Below are positions 34,383 through 44,335 of a DNA stretch of 64,000 nt, piece by piece. The stretch comes from Pseudomonas fluorescens. Lineage in GTDB: Bacteria > Pseudomonadota > Gammaproteobacteria > Pseudomonadales > Pseudomonadaceae. The stretch is taken from contig NZ_LACC01000024.1 of the NCBI RefSeq assembly GCF_000967965.1, positions 1 through 64,000 of the forward strand, in the 5' to 3' direction. The notes under the pieces are model-generated. The model had not been told where the DNA came from. It saw only the letters and a program-made list of their open reading frames with translations, and did no database searches. The position numbers and the translations under genes are program-made. Position 1 is the first letter of the stretch, and each line of letters opens with the position of its first letter.

Positions 34383-35693
34383 ATGCAACCTTCGGTAAAA
34401 GCCCTGCTTGCCCTCACCTGCATGACCCTCAGCAGCGTCACCCTTGGTGCGCAGACCCTGACCATCGCCACCGTCAACAACAGCGACATGATCCGCATGC
34501 AAAAGCTCTCGAAAACCTTCGAGGCCGAGCATCCGGACATCAAGCTCAATTGGGTGGTCCTCGAAGAAAACGTCCTGCGCCAGCGCCTGACCACCGACAT
34601 CGCCACCCAAGGCGGGCAGTTCGACGTGCTGACCATCGGCATGTACGAAGCCGCACTCTGGGGCGCCAAGGGCTGGCTGGAGCCGATGAGGGATTTGCCG
34701 GCCAGCTATGCCCTCGACGACGTGTTCCCGTCGGTGCGCGAAGGCCTGTCGGTCAAAGGCTCGCTGTACGCCCTGCCGTTCTACGCCGAGAGCTCGATTA
34801 CCTATTACCGCACCGACCTGTTCAAGGACGCTGGCCTGACTATGCCCGAGCGTCCGACCTGGGAGCAGATCGGTGAATTCGCCGCCAAACTGAACAAACC
34901 CGAGCAGGAACAGTACGGTATCTGCCTGCGGGGCAAGGCTGGCTGGGGCGAGAACATGGCGCTGATCAGCACCGTGGCCAACGCCTATGGCGCGCGCTGG
35001 TTCGATGAAAAGTGGCAGCCGGAATTCAACGGCCCCGAATGGAAAAACGCGCTGAACTTCTATGTCGACACCATGAAGCAATCCGGCCCGCCGGGGGCGT
35101 CGAGCAACGGATTCAATGAAAACCTGGCGCTGTTCAACAGCGGTAAATGCGCGATCTGGGTCGATGCCAGCGTCGCCGGCTCGTTCGTCACCGACAAGTC
35201 CCAGAGCAAGGTCACCGATCACGTCGGCTTCACCTATGCGCCGCATCAGGTCACTGACAAGGGCTCGGCCTGGTTGTACTCCTGGGCGCTGGCCATTCCG
35301 ACCAGTTCCAAGGCCAAGGACGCGGCGAAAACCTTCAGCGCCTGGGCCACGTCCAAAGAATACAGCGCACTGGTCGCGGAAAAAGACGGCATCGCGAACG
35401 TGCCACCGGGCACCCGGGCCTCGACCTACAGCGAGGCGTACATGAACGCCGCGCCGTTCGCCAGGGTCACGCTGGAGTCGCTCAAGGCCGCGGACCCGAG
35501 CAAGCCGGGCGCCAGGCCTGTGCCGTACATCGGCATCCAGTTGGTGACCATTCCCGAGTTCCAGGGCATTGGTACCCAGGTCGGCAAATCCTTCTCGGCG
35601 GCGCTGATCGGCCAGACCACGGTCGACCAGGCCTTGGCGGCAGCCCAGCAAACCACCGAGCGCGAGATGAAGCGCGCGGGTTATCCCAAGTAA
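34383..35693 (+). CDS. mtlE: Polyol ABC transporter substrate-binding protein MtlE
   Basis: 436-residue extracellular solute-binding protein of family 1. Signal peptide ends near VTLGAQ (about residue 22), then TLTIATVNNSDMIRMQKLSKTFE. Conserved SBP_bac_1 stretches include YALPFYAESSITYYRTDLF and GKCAIWVDASVAGSF. First gene of mtlEFGKDYZ; captures mannitol, sorbitol or arabitol in the periplasm. A REP pair follows in the mtlE-mtlF gap. Confidence 0.93.
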   Translation: MQPSVKALLALTCMTLSSVTLGAQTLTIATVNNSDMIRMQKLSKTFEAEHPDIKLNWVVLEENVLRQRLTTDIATQGGQFDVLTIGMYEAALWGAKGWLEPMRDLPASYALDDVFPSVREGLSVKGSLYALPFYAESSITYYRTDLFKDAGLTMPERPTWEQIGEFAAKLNKPEQEQYGICLRGKAGWGENMALISTVANAYGARWFDEKWQPEFNGPEWKNALNFYVDTMKQSGPPGASSNGFNENLALFNSGKCAIWVDASVAGSFVTDKSQSKVTDHVGFTYAPHQVTDKGSAWLYSWALAIPTSSKAKDAAKTFSAWATSKEYSALVAEKDGIANVPPGTRASTYSEAYMNAAPFARVTLESLKAADPSKPGARPVPYIGIQLVTIPEFQGIGTQVGKSFSAALIGQTTVDQALAAAQQTTEREMKRAGYPK

Positions 35694-35710
35694 CCCTTCA
35701 GTACTCATTT

Positions 35711-35845
35711 TTGTGGCGAGGGAGCTTGCTCCCGCTGGGCTGCGAAGCGGCCCCAAACCCAGCAACAGTGTCTTTTCTGACAGGACACTTTCGCCAGGTT
35801 TACGACTGCTTCGCAGCCGAACGGGAGCAAGCTCCCTCGCCACAA
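35711..35845. repeat. REP pair of a second type between mtlE and mtlF
   Basis: GTGGCGAGGGAGCTTGCTCC and the following GCTGCGAAGC at 35711-35754 recur in inverse at 35806-35845, ending GGAGCAAGCTCCCTCGCCAC. The core GGGAGCTTGCTCCC differs from the GAGCCTGCTC REPs elsewhere in the window. It lies inside an operon between the binding protein and the permease genes. Confidence 0.85.
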
Positions 35846-35877
35846 GTAACTCGCCGAATAACGAGCAAGTGATCACC

Positions 35878-36804
35878 ATGAATACATCAACTGCCAAAGC
35901 TCACATGGACATTGCCCAACCCCAGCGCAAAAGCCGCGTGGCCAATCCCGGCTGGTTCCTGGTCAGCCCTTCGGTGGCCTTGCTGCTGTTGTGGATGATC
36001 GTACCGCTGGGTATGACCGTCTACTTCTCGACGATTCGCTACAACTTGCTCAACCCCGGCGAGAACGAGTTCGTCGGGCTGGAAAACTTCACCTACTTCC
36101 TCACCGACTCGGGCTTCCTGCCCGGCGCCACCAACACCTTGTTGCTGGTGGGCAGCGTGCTGCTGATCAGTGTGGTGTTCGGCGTGCTGATCAGTGCGCT
36201 GCTTGAGGCCAGTGAGTTTTTCGGTCGCGGCATCGTGCGGGTGATGCTGATCTCGCCGTTTTTCATCATGCCCACGGTGGGCGCGCTGATCTGGAAGAAC
36301 CTGATTTTCCATCCGGTGTCGGGGATTCTCGCCTACGTCTGGAAGCTGTTCGGTGCGCAACCGGTGGACTGGCTGGCGCACTACCCGCTGCTGTCGATCA
36401 TCATCATTGTCTCGTGGCAATGGCTGCCCTTCGCGATCCTGATCCTGATGACCGCCATGCAGTCCCTCGACCAGGAACAGAAAGAAGCCGCGCGCCTCGA
36501 TGGTGCCGGGCCCATCGCGATTTTCTGGCACCTGACCCTGCCACACCTGGCGCGTCCGATTGCGGTGGTGGTGATGATTGAAACCATCTTCCTGCTCTCG
36601 GTGTTCGCCGAAATCTTCACCACCACCAACGGCGGCCCCGGCTACGCCTCGACCAACCTCGCCTACCTGATCTACAACCAGGCGCTGGTGCAGTTCGACG
36701 TCGGCATGGCCTCGGCGGGCGGCCTGATCGCCGTGGTCATCGCCAACATCGCCGCGATCATCCTGGTGCGGATGATTGGCAAAAACCTGACCGACAAAGC
36801 CTGA
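35878..36804 (+). CDS. mtlF: Polyol ABC transporter permease MtlF
   Basis: 308-residue MalF-type permease with six predicted helices and the EAA loop (EQKEAARLDGAGPIAIFWHLTLP). ATG 35878 (MNTSTAKAHM) is chosen; the frame is open back to 35713, but that stretch is the REP pair. The Shine-Dalgarno is weak, so expression may be lower than mtlE. Forms the channel with MtlG. Confidence 0.92.
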   Translation: MNTSTAKAHMDIAQPQRKSRVANPGWFLVSPSVALLLLWMIVPLGMTVYFSTIRYNLLNPGENEFVGLENFTYFLTDSGFLPGATNTLLLVGSVLLISVVFGVLISALLEASEFFGRGIVRVMLISPFFIMPTVGALIWKNLIFHPVSGILAYVWKLFGAQPVDWLAHYPLLSIIIIVSWQWLPFAILILMTAMQSLDQEQKEAARLDGAGPIAIFWHLTLPHLARPIAVVVMIETIFLLSVFAEIFTTTNGGPGYASTNLAYLIYNQALVQFDVGMASAGGLIAVVIANIAAIILVRMIGKNLTDKA

Positions 36805-36812
36805 GGCCTGCC

Positions 36813-37643
<831 letters not shown>

Positions 37644-37677
37644 CCCTCAAAAGAATAAGCACAAAAGGAGCGCCACC

Positions 37678-38781
37678 ATGGCCAACCTGAAAATCAAGAA
37701 TCTGCAAAAAGGCTTCGAAGGCTTTTCCATCATCAAGGGCATTGACCTGGAAGTGAATGACAAGGAGTTCGTGGTCTTCGTCGGCCCGTCGGGGTGCGGC
37801 AAATCCACGCTGCTGCGACTGATCGCGGGGCTGGAGGAAGTCAGCGGCGGCACCATCGAGCTCGACGGTCGCGACATCACCGAAGTGAGCCCGGCCAAGC
37901 GCGACCTGGCGATGGTGTTCCAGACCTACGCCCTGTACCCGCACATGAGCGTGCGCAAGAACATGTCGTTCGCCCTCGACCTGGCCGGCGTGGCGAAAGC
38001 CGAAGTGGAGAAGAAGGTCAGCGAAGCAGCGCGCATCCTCGAACTGGGGCCGATGCTGGAGCGCAAGCCCAAGCAACTGTCCGGCGGCCAGCGCCAGCGC
38101 GTGGCGATTGGCCGGGCCATCGTGCGCAACCCGAAAATCTTCCTGTTCGACGAACCGTTGTCCAACCTCGATGCTGCCCTGCGGGTACAGATGCGACTGG
38201 AACTGTTGCGCCTGCACAAGGAACTGCAAGCCACGATGATCTACGTGACTCACGATCAGGTCGAAGCGATGACCATGGCCGACAAAGTGGTCGTACTCAA
38301 TGGCGGCAAGATCGAGCAAGTCGGTTCGCCGCTGGACCTCTATCACCAGCCGGCCAACCTGTTCGTCGCCGGTTTCCTGGGCACGCCGAAGATGGGTTTC
38401 CTCAAAGGCAAGGTCACCCGCGTCGACAGCCAGGGCTGCGAAGTGCAACTGGACGCCGGAACCCGCGTCAGCCTGCCCTTGAGCGGCAGGCATCTGAGCG
38501 TCGGGAGTGCGGTGACGCTGGGCATTCGCCCGGAGCATCTGGAGCTGGCCAAACCCGGCGATTGCACCTTGCAGGTCACCGCCGATGTCAGCGAACGCTT
38601 GGGCAGCGACACCTTCTGCCACGTCCGGGTGGCATCCGGCGAAGCCCTGACCCTGCGCGTTCGCGGCGATCTGGCCAGCCGCTACGGTGAAACCCTGAGC
38701 TTGCACCTGGATGCGCAACACTGCCATTTATTCGATGCCGACGGCGTGGCGTTGACCCGCCCGCTGCGCGTTGCTGCCTGA
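37678..38781 (+). CDS. mtlK: Polyol ABC transporter ATPase MtlK
   Basis: 367-residue MalK/UgpC-type ATPase. Walker A GPSGCGKST, signature LSGGQRQR, Walker B IFLFDEPLSNLDA and the H-loop VTHDQ are intact. A C-terminal TOBE/regulatory domain follows (about 240-365). AAAAGGAG precedes ATG by seven bases. Energises MtlEFG. Confidence 0.94.
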   Translation: MANLKIKNLQKGFEGFSIIKGIDLEVNDKEFVVFVGPSGCGKSTLLRLIAGLEEVSGGTIELDGRDITEVSPAKRDLAMVFQTYALYPHMSVRKNMSFALDLAGVAKAEVEKKVSEAARILELGPMLERKPKQLSGGQRQRVAIGRAIVRNPKIFLFDEPLSNLDAALRVQMRLELLRLHKELQATMIYVTHDQVEAMTMADKVVVLNGGKIEQVGSPLDLYHQPANLFVAGFLGTPKMGFLKGKVTRVDSQGCEVQLDAGTRVSLPLSGRHLSVGSAVTLGIRPEHLELAKPGDCTLQVTADVSERLGSDTFCHVRVASGEALTLRVRGDLASRYGETLSLHLDAQHCHLFDADGVALTRPLRVAA

Positions 38782-38797
38782 TTTCAGAGAGCCTGCG

Positions 38798-40270
38798 ATG
38801 AAACTGAATAAACACAACCTCAGCCGCCTCGCCCCTGAAGTGGTCCTGCCCGCCTACGCCCTGGGCGAGACCCGCCAAGGCATCGCACACATCGGCGTCG
38901 GCGGTTTCCACCGAGCCCATCAGGCTTACTACACCGACGCCTTGATGAATACCGGCGAAGGCCTGGACTGGGCCATCTGCGGTGTCGGCCTGCGCGCTGA
39001 AGACCGCCGCGCCCGTGACGACCTTAGGGATCAGGATTACCTGTTCACCCTGTTCGAACTCGGCGATAGCGACGACACCGAAGTGCGGGTGATCGGCGCC
39101 ATCCGCGACATGCTGCTGGCCGAGGACGGTGCCCAGGCATTGATCGACAAATTGGCCAGCCCCGAGATCCGCATCGTCTCGCTGACCATCACCGAAGGCG
39201 GGTATTGCATCGACGACAGCACCGGCGAGTTCATGGCGCACTTGCCGCAGATCCAGCATGACCTGGCGAACCCTGACGCCCCGAAAACCGTGTTCGGTTT
39301 CCTCTGCGCCGCACTGGCCAGGCGCCGCGCCGCCGGCACAGCGGCCTTCACCCTGATGTCCTGCGATAACCTGCCGCACAACGGCGCCGTCACCCGCAAG
39401 GCCCTGCTGGCTTTCGCCGCCTTGCACGACAGCCAATTGCGCGACTGGATCGACACCAACGTCAGTTTCCCCAACGCCATGGTCGACCGCATCACGCCGA
39501 TGACCAGCACCCACCATCGCTTGCAACTGGCGGACCAGCATGGCGTGGACGATGCCTGGCCGGTGGTCTGCGAACCCTTCGCGCAATGGGTGCTGGAAGA
39601 CCGGTTCGTCAACGGTCGCCCGGCCTGGGAAAGGGTCGGCGTGCAATTCACCGACGACGTCACGCCCTACGAAGAAATGAAGATCAAGCTGCTCAACGGC
39701 AGTCATCTGGCGCTGACCTACCTGGGGTTCCTCAAGGGTTACCGCTTCGTCCACGAGACCATGAACGACCCGCTGTTCGTGCGCTACATGCGCACCTACA
39801 TGGATCTGGACGTGACGCCACAGCTGCCGGCGGTGCCAGGAATCGACCTGACCGAGTACAAGAACACCCTGGTGGCGCGCTTCTCCAATCAGGCGATTGC
39901 CGACCAGCTTGAACGGGTGTGTTCGGACGGCTCGTCGAAGTTTCCGAAATTCACCGTACCGACCATCAACCGCTTGATCGCCGATGGCCGCGAGACCAAG
40001 CGCGCGGCGTTGGTGGTGGCGGCGTGGGCGCTGTACCTCAAGGGCGTGGATGAGCATGGCGAGACCTACGCGATTGCGGATCCACGGGCGGCATTCTGCC
40101 AGGCGCTGGTGGCCGATGATGTGTTGATTACCCAGCGTTTGCTGGCGGTCGAGGAGATTTTTGGTACGGCCATTGCGCGCTCGCCGGAGTTTGTCGCGGC
40201 GTTTGAGTGGTGTTGCAACAGCTTGCGGGAGGTTGGGGTTTCGCGGACGTTGGAGCGGGTGCTGGCTTAA
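38798..40270 (+). CDS. mtlD: Mannitol 2-dehydrogenase
   Basis: 490-residue long-chain polyol dehydrogenase that oxidises D-mannitol to D-fructose and D-arabitol to D-xylulose with NAD+. NAD-binding start HIGVGGFHRAHQAYY (about 31-45). The catalytic triad Lys295, Asn300 and His303 (MKIKLLNGSH) falls at exactly the numbering of the characterised P. fluorescens enzyme as I recall it. ATG 38798 (MKLNKHNLSR) is chosen over a frame from 38771 inside mtlK. Metal-independent family. Confidence 0.95.
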   Translation: MKLNKHNLSRLAPEVVLPAYALGETRQGIAHIGVGGFHRAHQAYYTDALMNTGEGLDWAICGVGLRAEDRRARDDLRDQDYLFTLFELGDSDDTEVRVIGAIRDMLLAEDGAQALIDKLASPEIRIVSLTITEGGYCIDDSTGEFMAHLPQIQHDLANPDAPKTVFGFLCAALARRRAAGTAAFTLMSCDNLPHNGAVTRKALLAFAALHDSQLRDWIDTNVSFPNAMVDRITPMTSTHHRLQLADQHGVDDAWPVVCEPFAQWVLEDRFVNGRPAWERVGVQFTDDVTPYEEMKIKLLNGSHLALTYLGFLKGYRFVHETMNDPLFVRYMRTYMDLDVTPQLPAVPGIDLTEYKNTLVARFSNQAIADQLERVCSDGSSKFPKFTVPTINRLIADGRETKRAALVVAAWALYLKGVDEHGETYAIADPRAAFCQALVADDVLITQRLLAVEEIFGTAIARSPEFVAAFEWCCNSLREVGVSRTLERVLA

Positions 40271-40293
40271 GGTCGGTGGTGTAGCGACTGCCG

Positions 40294-40318
40294 TCTTCGC
40301 GAGCAGGCTCGCGATAAG
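40294..40318. repeat. Single REP element between mtlD and mtlY
   Basis: TCTTCGCGAGCAGGCTCGCG followed by ATAAG is one REP core hairpin in the 74-base gap. A second REP inside the operon besides that after mtlE. Confidence 0.75.
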
Positions 40319-40344
40319 GGCTTACTGATATCCAAGGATCTTGC

Positions 40345-41850
40345 ATGACAACCCAACAACTATTCCTCGGCATCGACTGCGGCACCCAGGGCACCAAAGC
40401 GGTCATCCTCGACGCCGTCAGCGGCGAGGTGCTGGGCCAAGGCGCAGCCACCCACACGATGATCAGCGGCCCCAACGGCCGTCGCGAACAGGACACCGGC
40501 CAGTGGCTGGAAGCCTTCGCCACCGCCACCCGCCGCGCCTTGCTCGCGGCCAAAGTCGATGGCCAGTCTATTCTCGGCATTGGCGTGTCCGGCCAGCAAC
40601 ATGGCCTGGTGCTGCTCGACGATCAGGGCAAGGTGTTGCGCCCGGCGAAACTCTGGTGTGACACCGAAACGACCCCGGAGAATGACCGACTGCTCGCGCA
40701 CCTGGGTGGTGAAAAGGGTTCTCTGGAACGCCTCGGCGTGGTCATCGCGCCGGGCTACACCGTATCCAAGCTGTTATGGACCAAAGAGCAGCATCCCGAG
40801 GTGTTCTCCCGGATCGCCGGCATTCTGCTACCCCATGATTACCTCAACCATTGGCTAACCGGCCGCAGTTGCAGCGAATACGGCGATGCCTCGGGCACCG
40901 GGTATTTCAATGTGCGTACGCGCCAGTGGGATTTGCAATTGCTGCGTGACATCGACCCCAGCGGACGCCTGCAAGCGGCGCTGCCGGAGCTGATCGATCC
41001 CCACCAGGCAGTCGGTACAATTCTGCCGGGCATTGCCGAATACCTGGGCATCAACCCGAAGGCCCTGGTCTCCAGCGGTGGCGGCGACAACATGATGGGC
41101 GCCATCGGCACCGGCAACATCCAGCCCGGTGCAATCACCATGAGCCTGGGCTCGTCGGGCACGGTGTACGCCTATGCCGATCAGCCGTACGTCGCCGTGG
41201 ATTCCGCAGTTGCCACGTTCTGTTCTTCCAGTGGCGGCTGGCTGCCTTTGATCTGCACCATGAACCTGACCAATGTCACCAGCCTGATTCGTGACCTGCT
41301 GGACCTCGACATCGATCAGTTCAACGAACTGGTTGCCCAGTCGCCGATAGGTGCCGAGGGCGTTTGCATGCTGCCGTTCTTCAACGGAGAGCGGGTGCCT
41401 GCCCTGCCCCATGCCAGTGCCAGCCTGTCGGGGCTGACCATGACTAACCTGACCCGGGCCAACCTGTGCCGCGCGGTGGTCGAAGGCACGACGTTCGGTT
41501 TGCGTTACGGACTGGACCTGCTACGCCACAATGGCTTACAAAGCCGCAGCATTCGGCTGATCGGCGGCGGGTCAAAAAGTGCGGTCTGGCGGCAAATCGT
41601 CGCCGACACCATGAATACGCCGGTGATCTGCACCGAACAAAGCGAGGCTGCGGCCTTGGGTGCGGCGATTCAGGTGGCCTGGTGCGTATCCCGGGCGAAC
41701 GGGCGCGAAGACAGCCTGGCGCAATTGTGCGAGCGCTGCGTGAAACTCGACCCGGTCAGTGAAACCCTGCCGGTCGCCGACAATGTGCAAGCCTGCCAGC
41801 AGGCGTATGAACGCTATCAACAGCAAGTCGCAACCCTAATTAAAGAGTGA
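40345..41850 (+). CDS. mtlY: Xylulokinase MtlY
   Basis: 501-residue FGGY-family kinase; N-terminal phosphate loop GIDCGTQGTKAVILD, GVSGQQHGLVLLD, and C-terminal ATP-site IRLIGGGSKSAVWRQIVADT. Phosphorylates D-xylulose formed from arabitol by MtlD. AAGGA lies before ATG 40345. Six bases separate it from mtlZ. Confidence 0.92.
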   Translation: MTTQQLFLGIDCGTQGTKAVILDAVSGEVLGQGAATHTMISGPNGRREQDTGQWLEAFATATRRALLAAKVDGQSILGIGVSGQQHGLVLLDDQGKVLRPAKLWCDTETTPENDRLLAHLGGEKGSLERLGVVIAPGYTVSKLLWTKEQHPEVFSRIAGILLPHDYLNHWLTGRSCSEYGDASGTGYFNVRTRQWDLQLLRDIDPSGRLQAALPELIDPHQAVGTILPGIAEYLGINPKALVSSGGGDNMMGAIGTGNIQPGAITMSLGSSGTVYAYADQPYVAVDSAVATFCSSSGGWLPLICTMNLTNVTSLIRDLLDLDIDQFNELVAQSPIGAEGVCMLPFFNGERVPALPHASASLSGLTMTNLTRANLCRAVVEGTTFGLRYGLDLLRHNGLQSRSIRLIGGGSKSAVWRQIVADTMNTPVICTEQSEAAALGAAIQVAWCVSRANGREDSLAQLCERCVKLDPVSETLPVADNVQACQQAYERYQQQVATLIKE

Positions 41851-41856
41851 ACAACT

Positions 41857-42801
41857 ATGTACCTGGTGTGTGGCGAAGCGCTGTTCGATTTTTTCAGTGA
41901 AAACGACGCCAGTGGTGTGGCGTCCAAAGTGAATTTCAAGGCCATTGCCGGTGGCTCGCCGTTCAACGTGGCGGTGGGCTTGCGCCGCTTGGGCGTGGAC
42001 GCGGCGCTGTTGGCCGGGTTGTCCACCGACTACCTGGGCCGGCGCCTGCTGCAAGTGTTGCAGGATGAGGGCGTGTGCCAGGACTACCTGCTGGATTTTG
42101 CCGCGCCGACCACACTGGCGATGGTCGCGGTCGGGGCCAATGGCTCGCCGCAGTACAGCTTCCGTGGCGAAGGCTGCGCGGATCGACAATTGCAACCGGA
42201 GCACCTGCCGACACTCGGGCCTGAGGTACGCGGCCTGCATATCGGCTCGTTTTCCCTGGTAGTGCAGCCGATTGCCGATACACTATTGGCATTGGTGCGT
42301 CGGGAAAGCGGCAAGCGCCTGATCAGCCTCGACCCCAACGTTCGCTTGAACCCGGAGCCGGACATCCGCCTGTGGCGTAACCGGATCGCGACGCTGGTGG
42401 AGCTGGCTGATCTGATCAAGGTCAGCGACGAGGATCTGCATCTGCTTTGCCCCGGCCAAGACCCGGCGCAGGTGATCGAAGGCTGGTTGCAGCACCGCTG
42501 TCAGCTAGTGTTCCTGACCCGGGGTGGCGAAGGCGCGAGCGTGTTCAGCCGGACTCACGGTTCGTGGTCGGCTCCTGCCTGTGCGGTAAAAATCGCCGAC
42601 ACCGTGGGTGCGGGCGATACCTTTCAGGCGGCCCTGATTACCTGGCTGACTGAACAGCAACTGGACTCGGTAGAGGGCGTGAAGCAACTTGGCCGCGAGC
42701 AGATCGATCGCATGCTGAAGTTCGCGGTGCAGGCGGCGGCGTTGACGTGCAGCAAGACCGGGCCGGATTTGCCTTATCGCAAGCAACTGGATTTGCGCTG
42801 A
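41857..42801 (+). CDS. mtlZ: Fructokinase MtlZ (PfkB family)
   Basis: 314-residue ribokinase-fold sugar kinase. AGGSPFNVAVGLRRLG is PfkB signature 1; DTVGAGDTFQAAL is signature 2 with the catalytic Asp in GAGD. Phosphorylates fructose formed from mannitol by MtlD. Last gene of the mtl operon; a REP hairpin follows. Confidence 0.92.
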   Translation: MYLVCGEALFDFFSENDASGVASKVNFKAIAGGSPFNVAVGLRRLGVDAALLAGLSTDYLGRRLLQVLQDEGVCQDYLLDFAAPTTLAMVAVGANGSPQYSFRGEGCADRQLQPEHLPTLGPEVRGLHIGSFSLVVQPIADTLLALVRRESGKRLISLDPNVRLNPEPDIRLWRNRIATLVELADLIKVSDEDLHLLCPGQDPAQVIEGWLQHRCQLVFLTRGGEGASVFSRTHGSWSAPACAVKIADTVGAGDTFQAALITWLTEQQLDSVEGVKQLGREQIDRMLKFAVQAAALTCSKTGPDLPYRKQLDLR

Positions 42802-42813
42802 GTTCAAAGGCCT

Positions 42814-42835
42814 CATCGCGAGCAGGCTCGCGATG
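42814..42835. repeat. REP hairpin after mtlZ
   Basis: CATCGCGAGC and GCTCGCGATG are perfect 10-bp arms with an AG loop. It may stabilise the 3' end of the mtl mRNA. No T run follows. Confidence 0.8.
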
Positions 42836-43041
42836 ACTTTCCATCAGGCGCCCTATGGTCTTAACTGATACACAGGATCGCGCATCCGCGGCAAGCGGTG
42901 TTCAGCCGGGTTAACCCTCGCTTAACCGTGCGATCCAACACTTCACTGGACCGCACGCTCTCAGACTGTTCTGACGCCCAGTGCGGCAAGTTCGACAAGC
43001 GACACATCGAACTGACATCCCGTCCGCACCGGAGATCGCTG

Positions 43042-43308
43042 ATGAACACTCGCACCCTGCTGGTTACCGCCGCCTTCGCCTGCACCGCGTTTGCCGGCCT
43101 GGCTCAGGCCAATGACACCACAACTTCCCAAGCCGTGCCCTATCACTACGGCATGCCATTGCATGTCAGCAAAGTGATTTCACTGACCGAGCCGGACACC
43201 ATGGAGTGCAAAGTGGTGAAGGCCGAGATGAAGTACATCGATGACACGGGAAAACCCGCAGAAATCACCTACCGTAAACTTTCCGACGCTTGCGAGAACC
43301 AGGGCTGA
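43042..43308 (+). CDS. DUF2790 small exported protein
   Basis: 88 residues with a signal peptide ending FAGLAQA (about residue 24). The mature part reads VPYHYGMPLHVSKVIS, then CKVVKAEMKYIDDTGK, the pattern of DUF2790 proteins, which are common and multi-copy in Pseudomonas. ATG 43042 is selected over a long open frame from 42898 because the signal peptide begins there and GGAG is upstream. Function unknown. Confidence 0.82.
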   Translation: MNTRTLLVTAAFACTAFAGLAQANDTTTSQAVPYHYGMPLHVSKVISLTEPDTMECKVVKAEMKYIDDTGKPAEITYRKLSDACENQG

Positions 43309-43398
43309 CTGAATAGTCTGATTTGGTACTTGGCAGTATTCCTTTGAGGGTTGCGGCGCTATGCTCTAGCGCCCCCTCTCTGCCCGCAAGGATTGGCC

Positions 43399-43794
43399 AT
43401 GCAGTTGTCGTTTCGCACGTTATCGATGTTTACCGCCGCTTTATGCCTTGTTCTGAGCCTGGTCTGGGGCCTGACACCGCAATGGTTATTGTCGTTCTGG
43501 GATATCGAGTTTTCATTCGCGGTGGGATTGGTCGCGCGACGCACCGCCGTGCTGTTTGGGGCGTTGAGCGTGTTCTCTTTTCTGGTTCGCAACGCGCCCC
43601 CTTGCGAAACCCGCAAAGCGCTGAGCCTCGGCTTCGTCGTCGGCGCCTGGGGATTGGCCGTGCTGGGTTTTGCCGAATGGCTCAGTGGCCATGTCGGGCC
43701 GGGGATTTTGCTGGCAGTCGGGTTTGAACTGGCGCTGGGCCTGGCATTCTTCCAGACCCGGCGCGTGTCCGTCGAACTCGAAACAGCAGGCTAG
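43399..43794 (+). CDS. Hypothetical four-helix inner-membrane protein
   Basis: 131 residues, mostly hydrophobic, with about four membrane segments (roughly 8-28, 42-65, 75-95 and 100-118). I do not recognise a family. ATG 43399 has AAGG upstream; an extension from 43351 is rejected. Its stop TAG is inside a CTAG that also provides the stop of the convergent DUF1652 gene. Confidence 0.65.
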   Translation: MQLSFRTLSMFTAALCLVLSLVWGLTPQWLLSFWDIEFSFAVGLVARRTAVLFGALSVFSFLVRNAPPCETRKALSLGFVVGAWGLAVLGFAEWLSGHVGPGILLAVGFELALGLAFFQTRRVSVELETAG

Positions 43795-44057
43795 AGCGCT
43801 TTACCCAGCATAGAGTGCGGATCGACCTCGATGTGATGCTGTCGGGAACGCAGTTGGGCAATCAACTCGTTGATTTCCCGACAACCATTGAGCCCGGAGG
43901 CATCGATGCCGGTGACCAATAGATCGAGCTGATCGGTTTTCCCGTCTGCATAGACCTTGACGGTCATCGACAGATCCGGCGACAGCGTGCACTGGCAGCG
44001 CTTGGGCAGAAAACTGCTTTCGATGATGTTGCGAATTTCCAAGGCAGAAAGAAACAT
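43791..44057 (-). CDS. DUF1652 protein
   Basis: 88 residues beginning MFLSALEIRNIIESSFLP with a CQC pair at about 21-23, and LLVTGIDASGLNG; this is the DUF1652 pattern known from Pseudomonas. No signal peptide or membrane segment. ATG 44057 is well placed after GGAGGGAG. Function unknown. Confidence 0.8.
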   Translation of the reverse strand: MFLSALEIRNIIESSFLPKRCQCTLSPDLSMTVKVYADGKTDQLDLLVTGIDASGLNGCREINELIAQLRSRQHHIEVDPHSMLGKAL

Positions 44058-44335
44058 GGCGACTCCCTCCTTTGTGAGACTGCCCGACGATCAATGCTTG
44101 CTCATTTGAAATCCCGGCAAGCTTCAAGGACAGCTACAGCATAAAACATACCCCGGATTTCGCAGTGCAGTTCATCGGCAATTCAAGGTTAAGGCGAGTT
44201 ACCTGTAAAGCCTGTCATGCAGTTTGCAATAATCGGACTTGGCGACCCTGCAATTTGAACACCGGGCGTCCCGGGTTTGCATTCACTGCACACGACAGTG
44301 AAAATGCCGCCCTTCACTTCAAGCAAGGAGGCATC

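Noticed and set aside
42898..43041. 48-residue N-terminal extension of the DUF2790 protein
   Set aside because: The signal peptide starts at ATG 43042 with a Shine-Dalgarno element; the extension would bury it.
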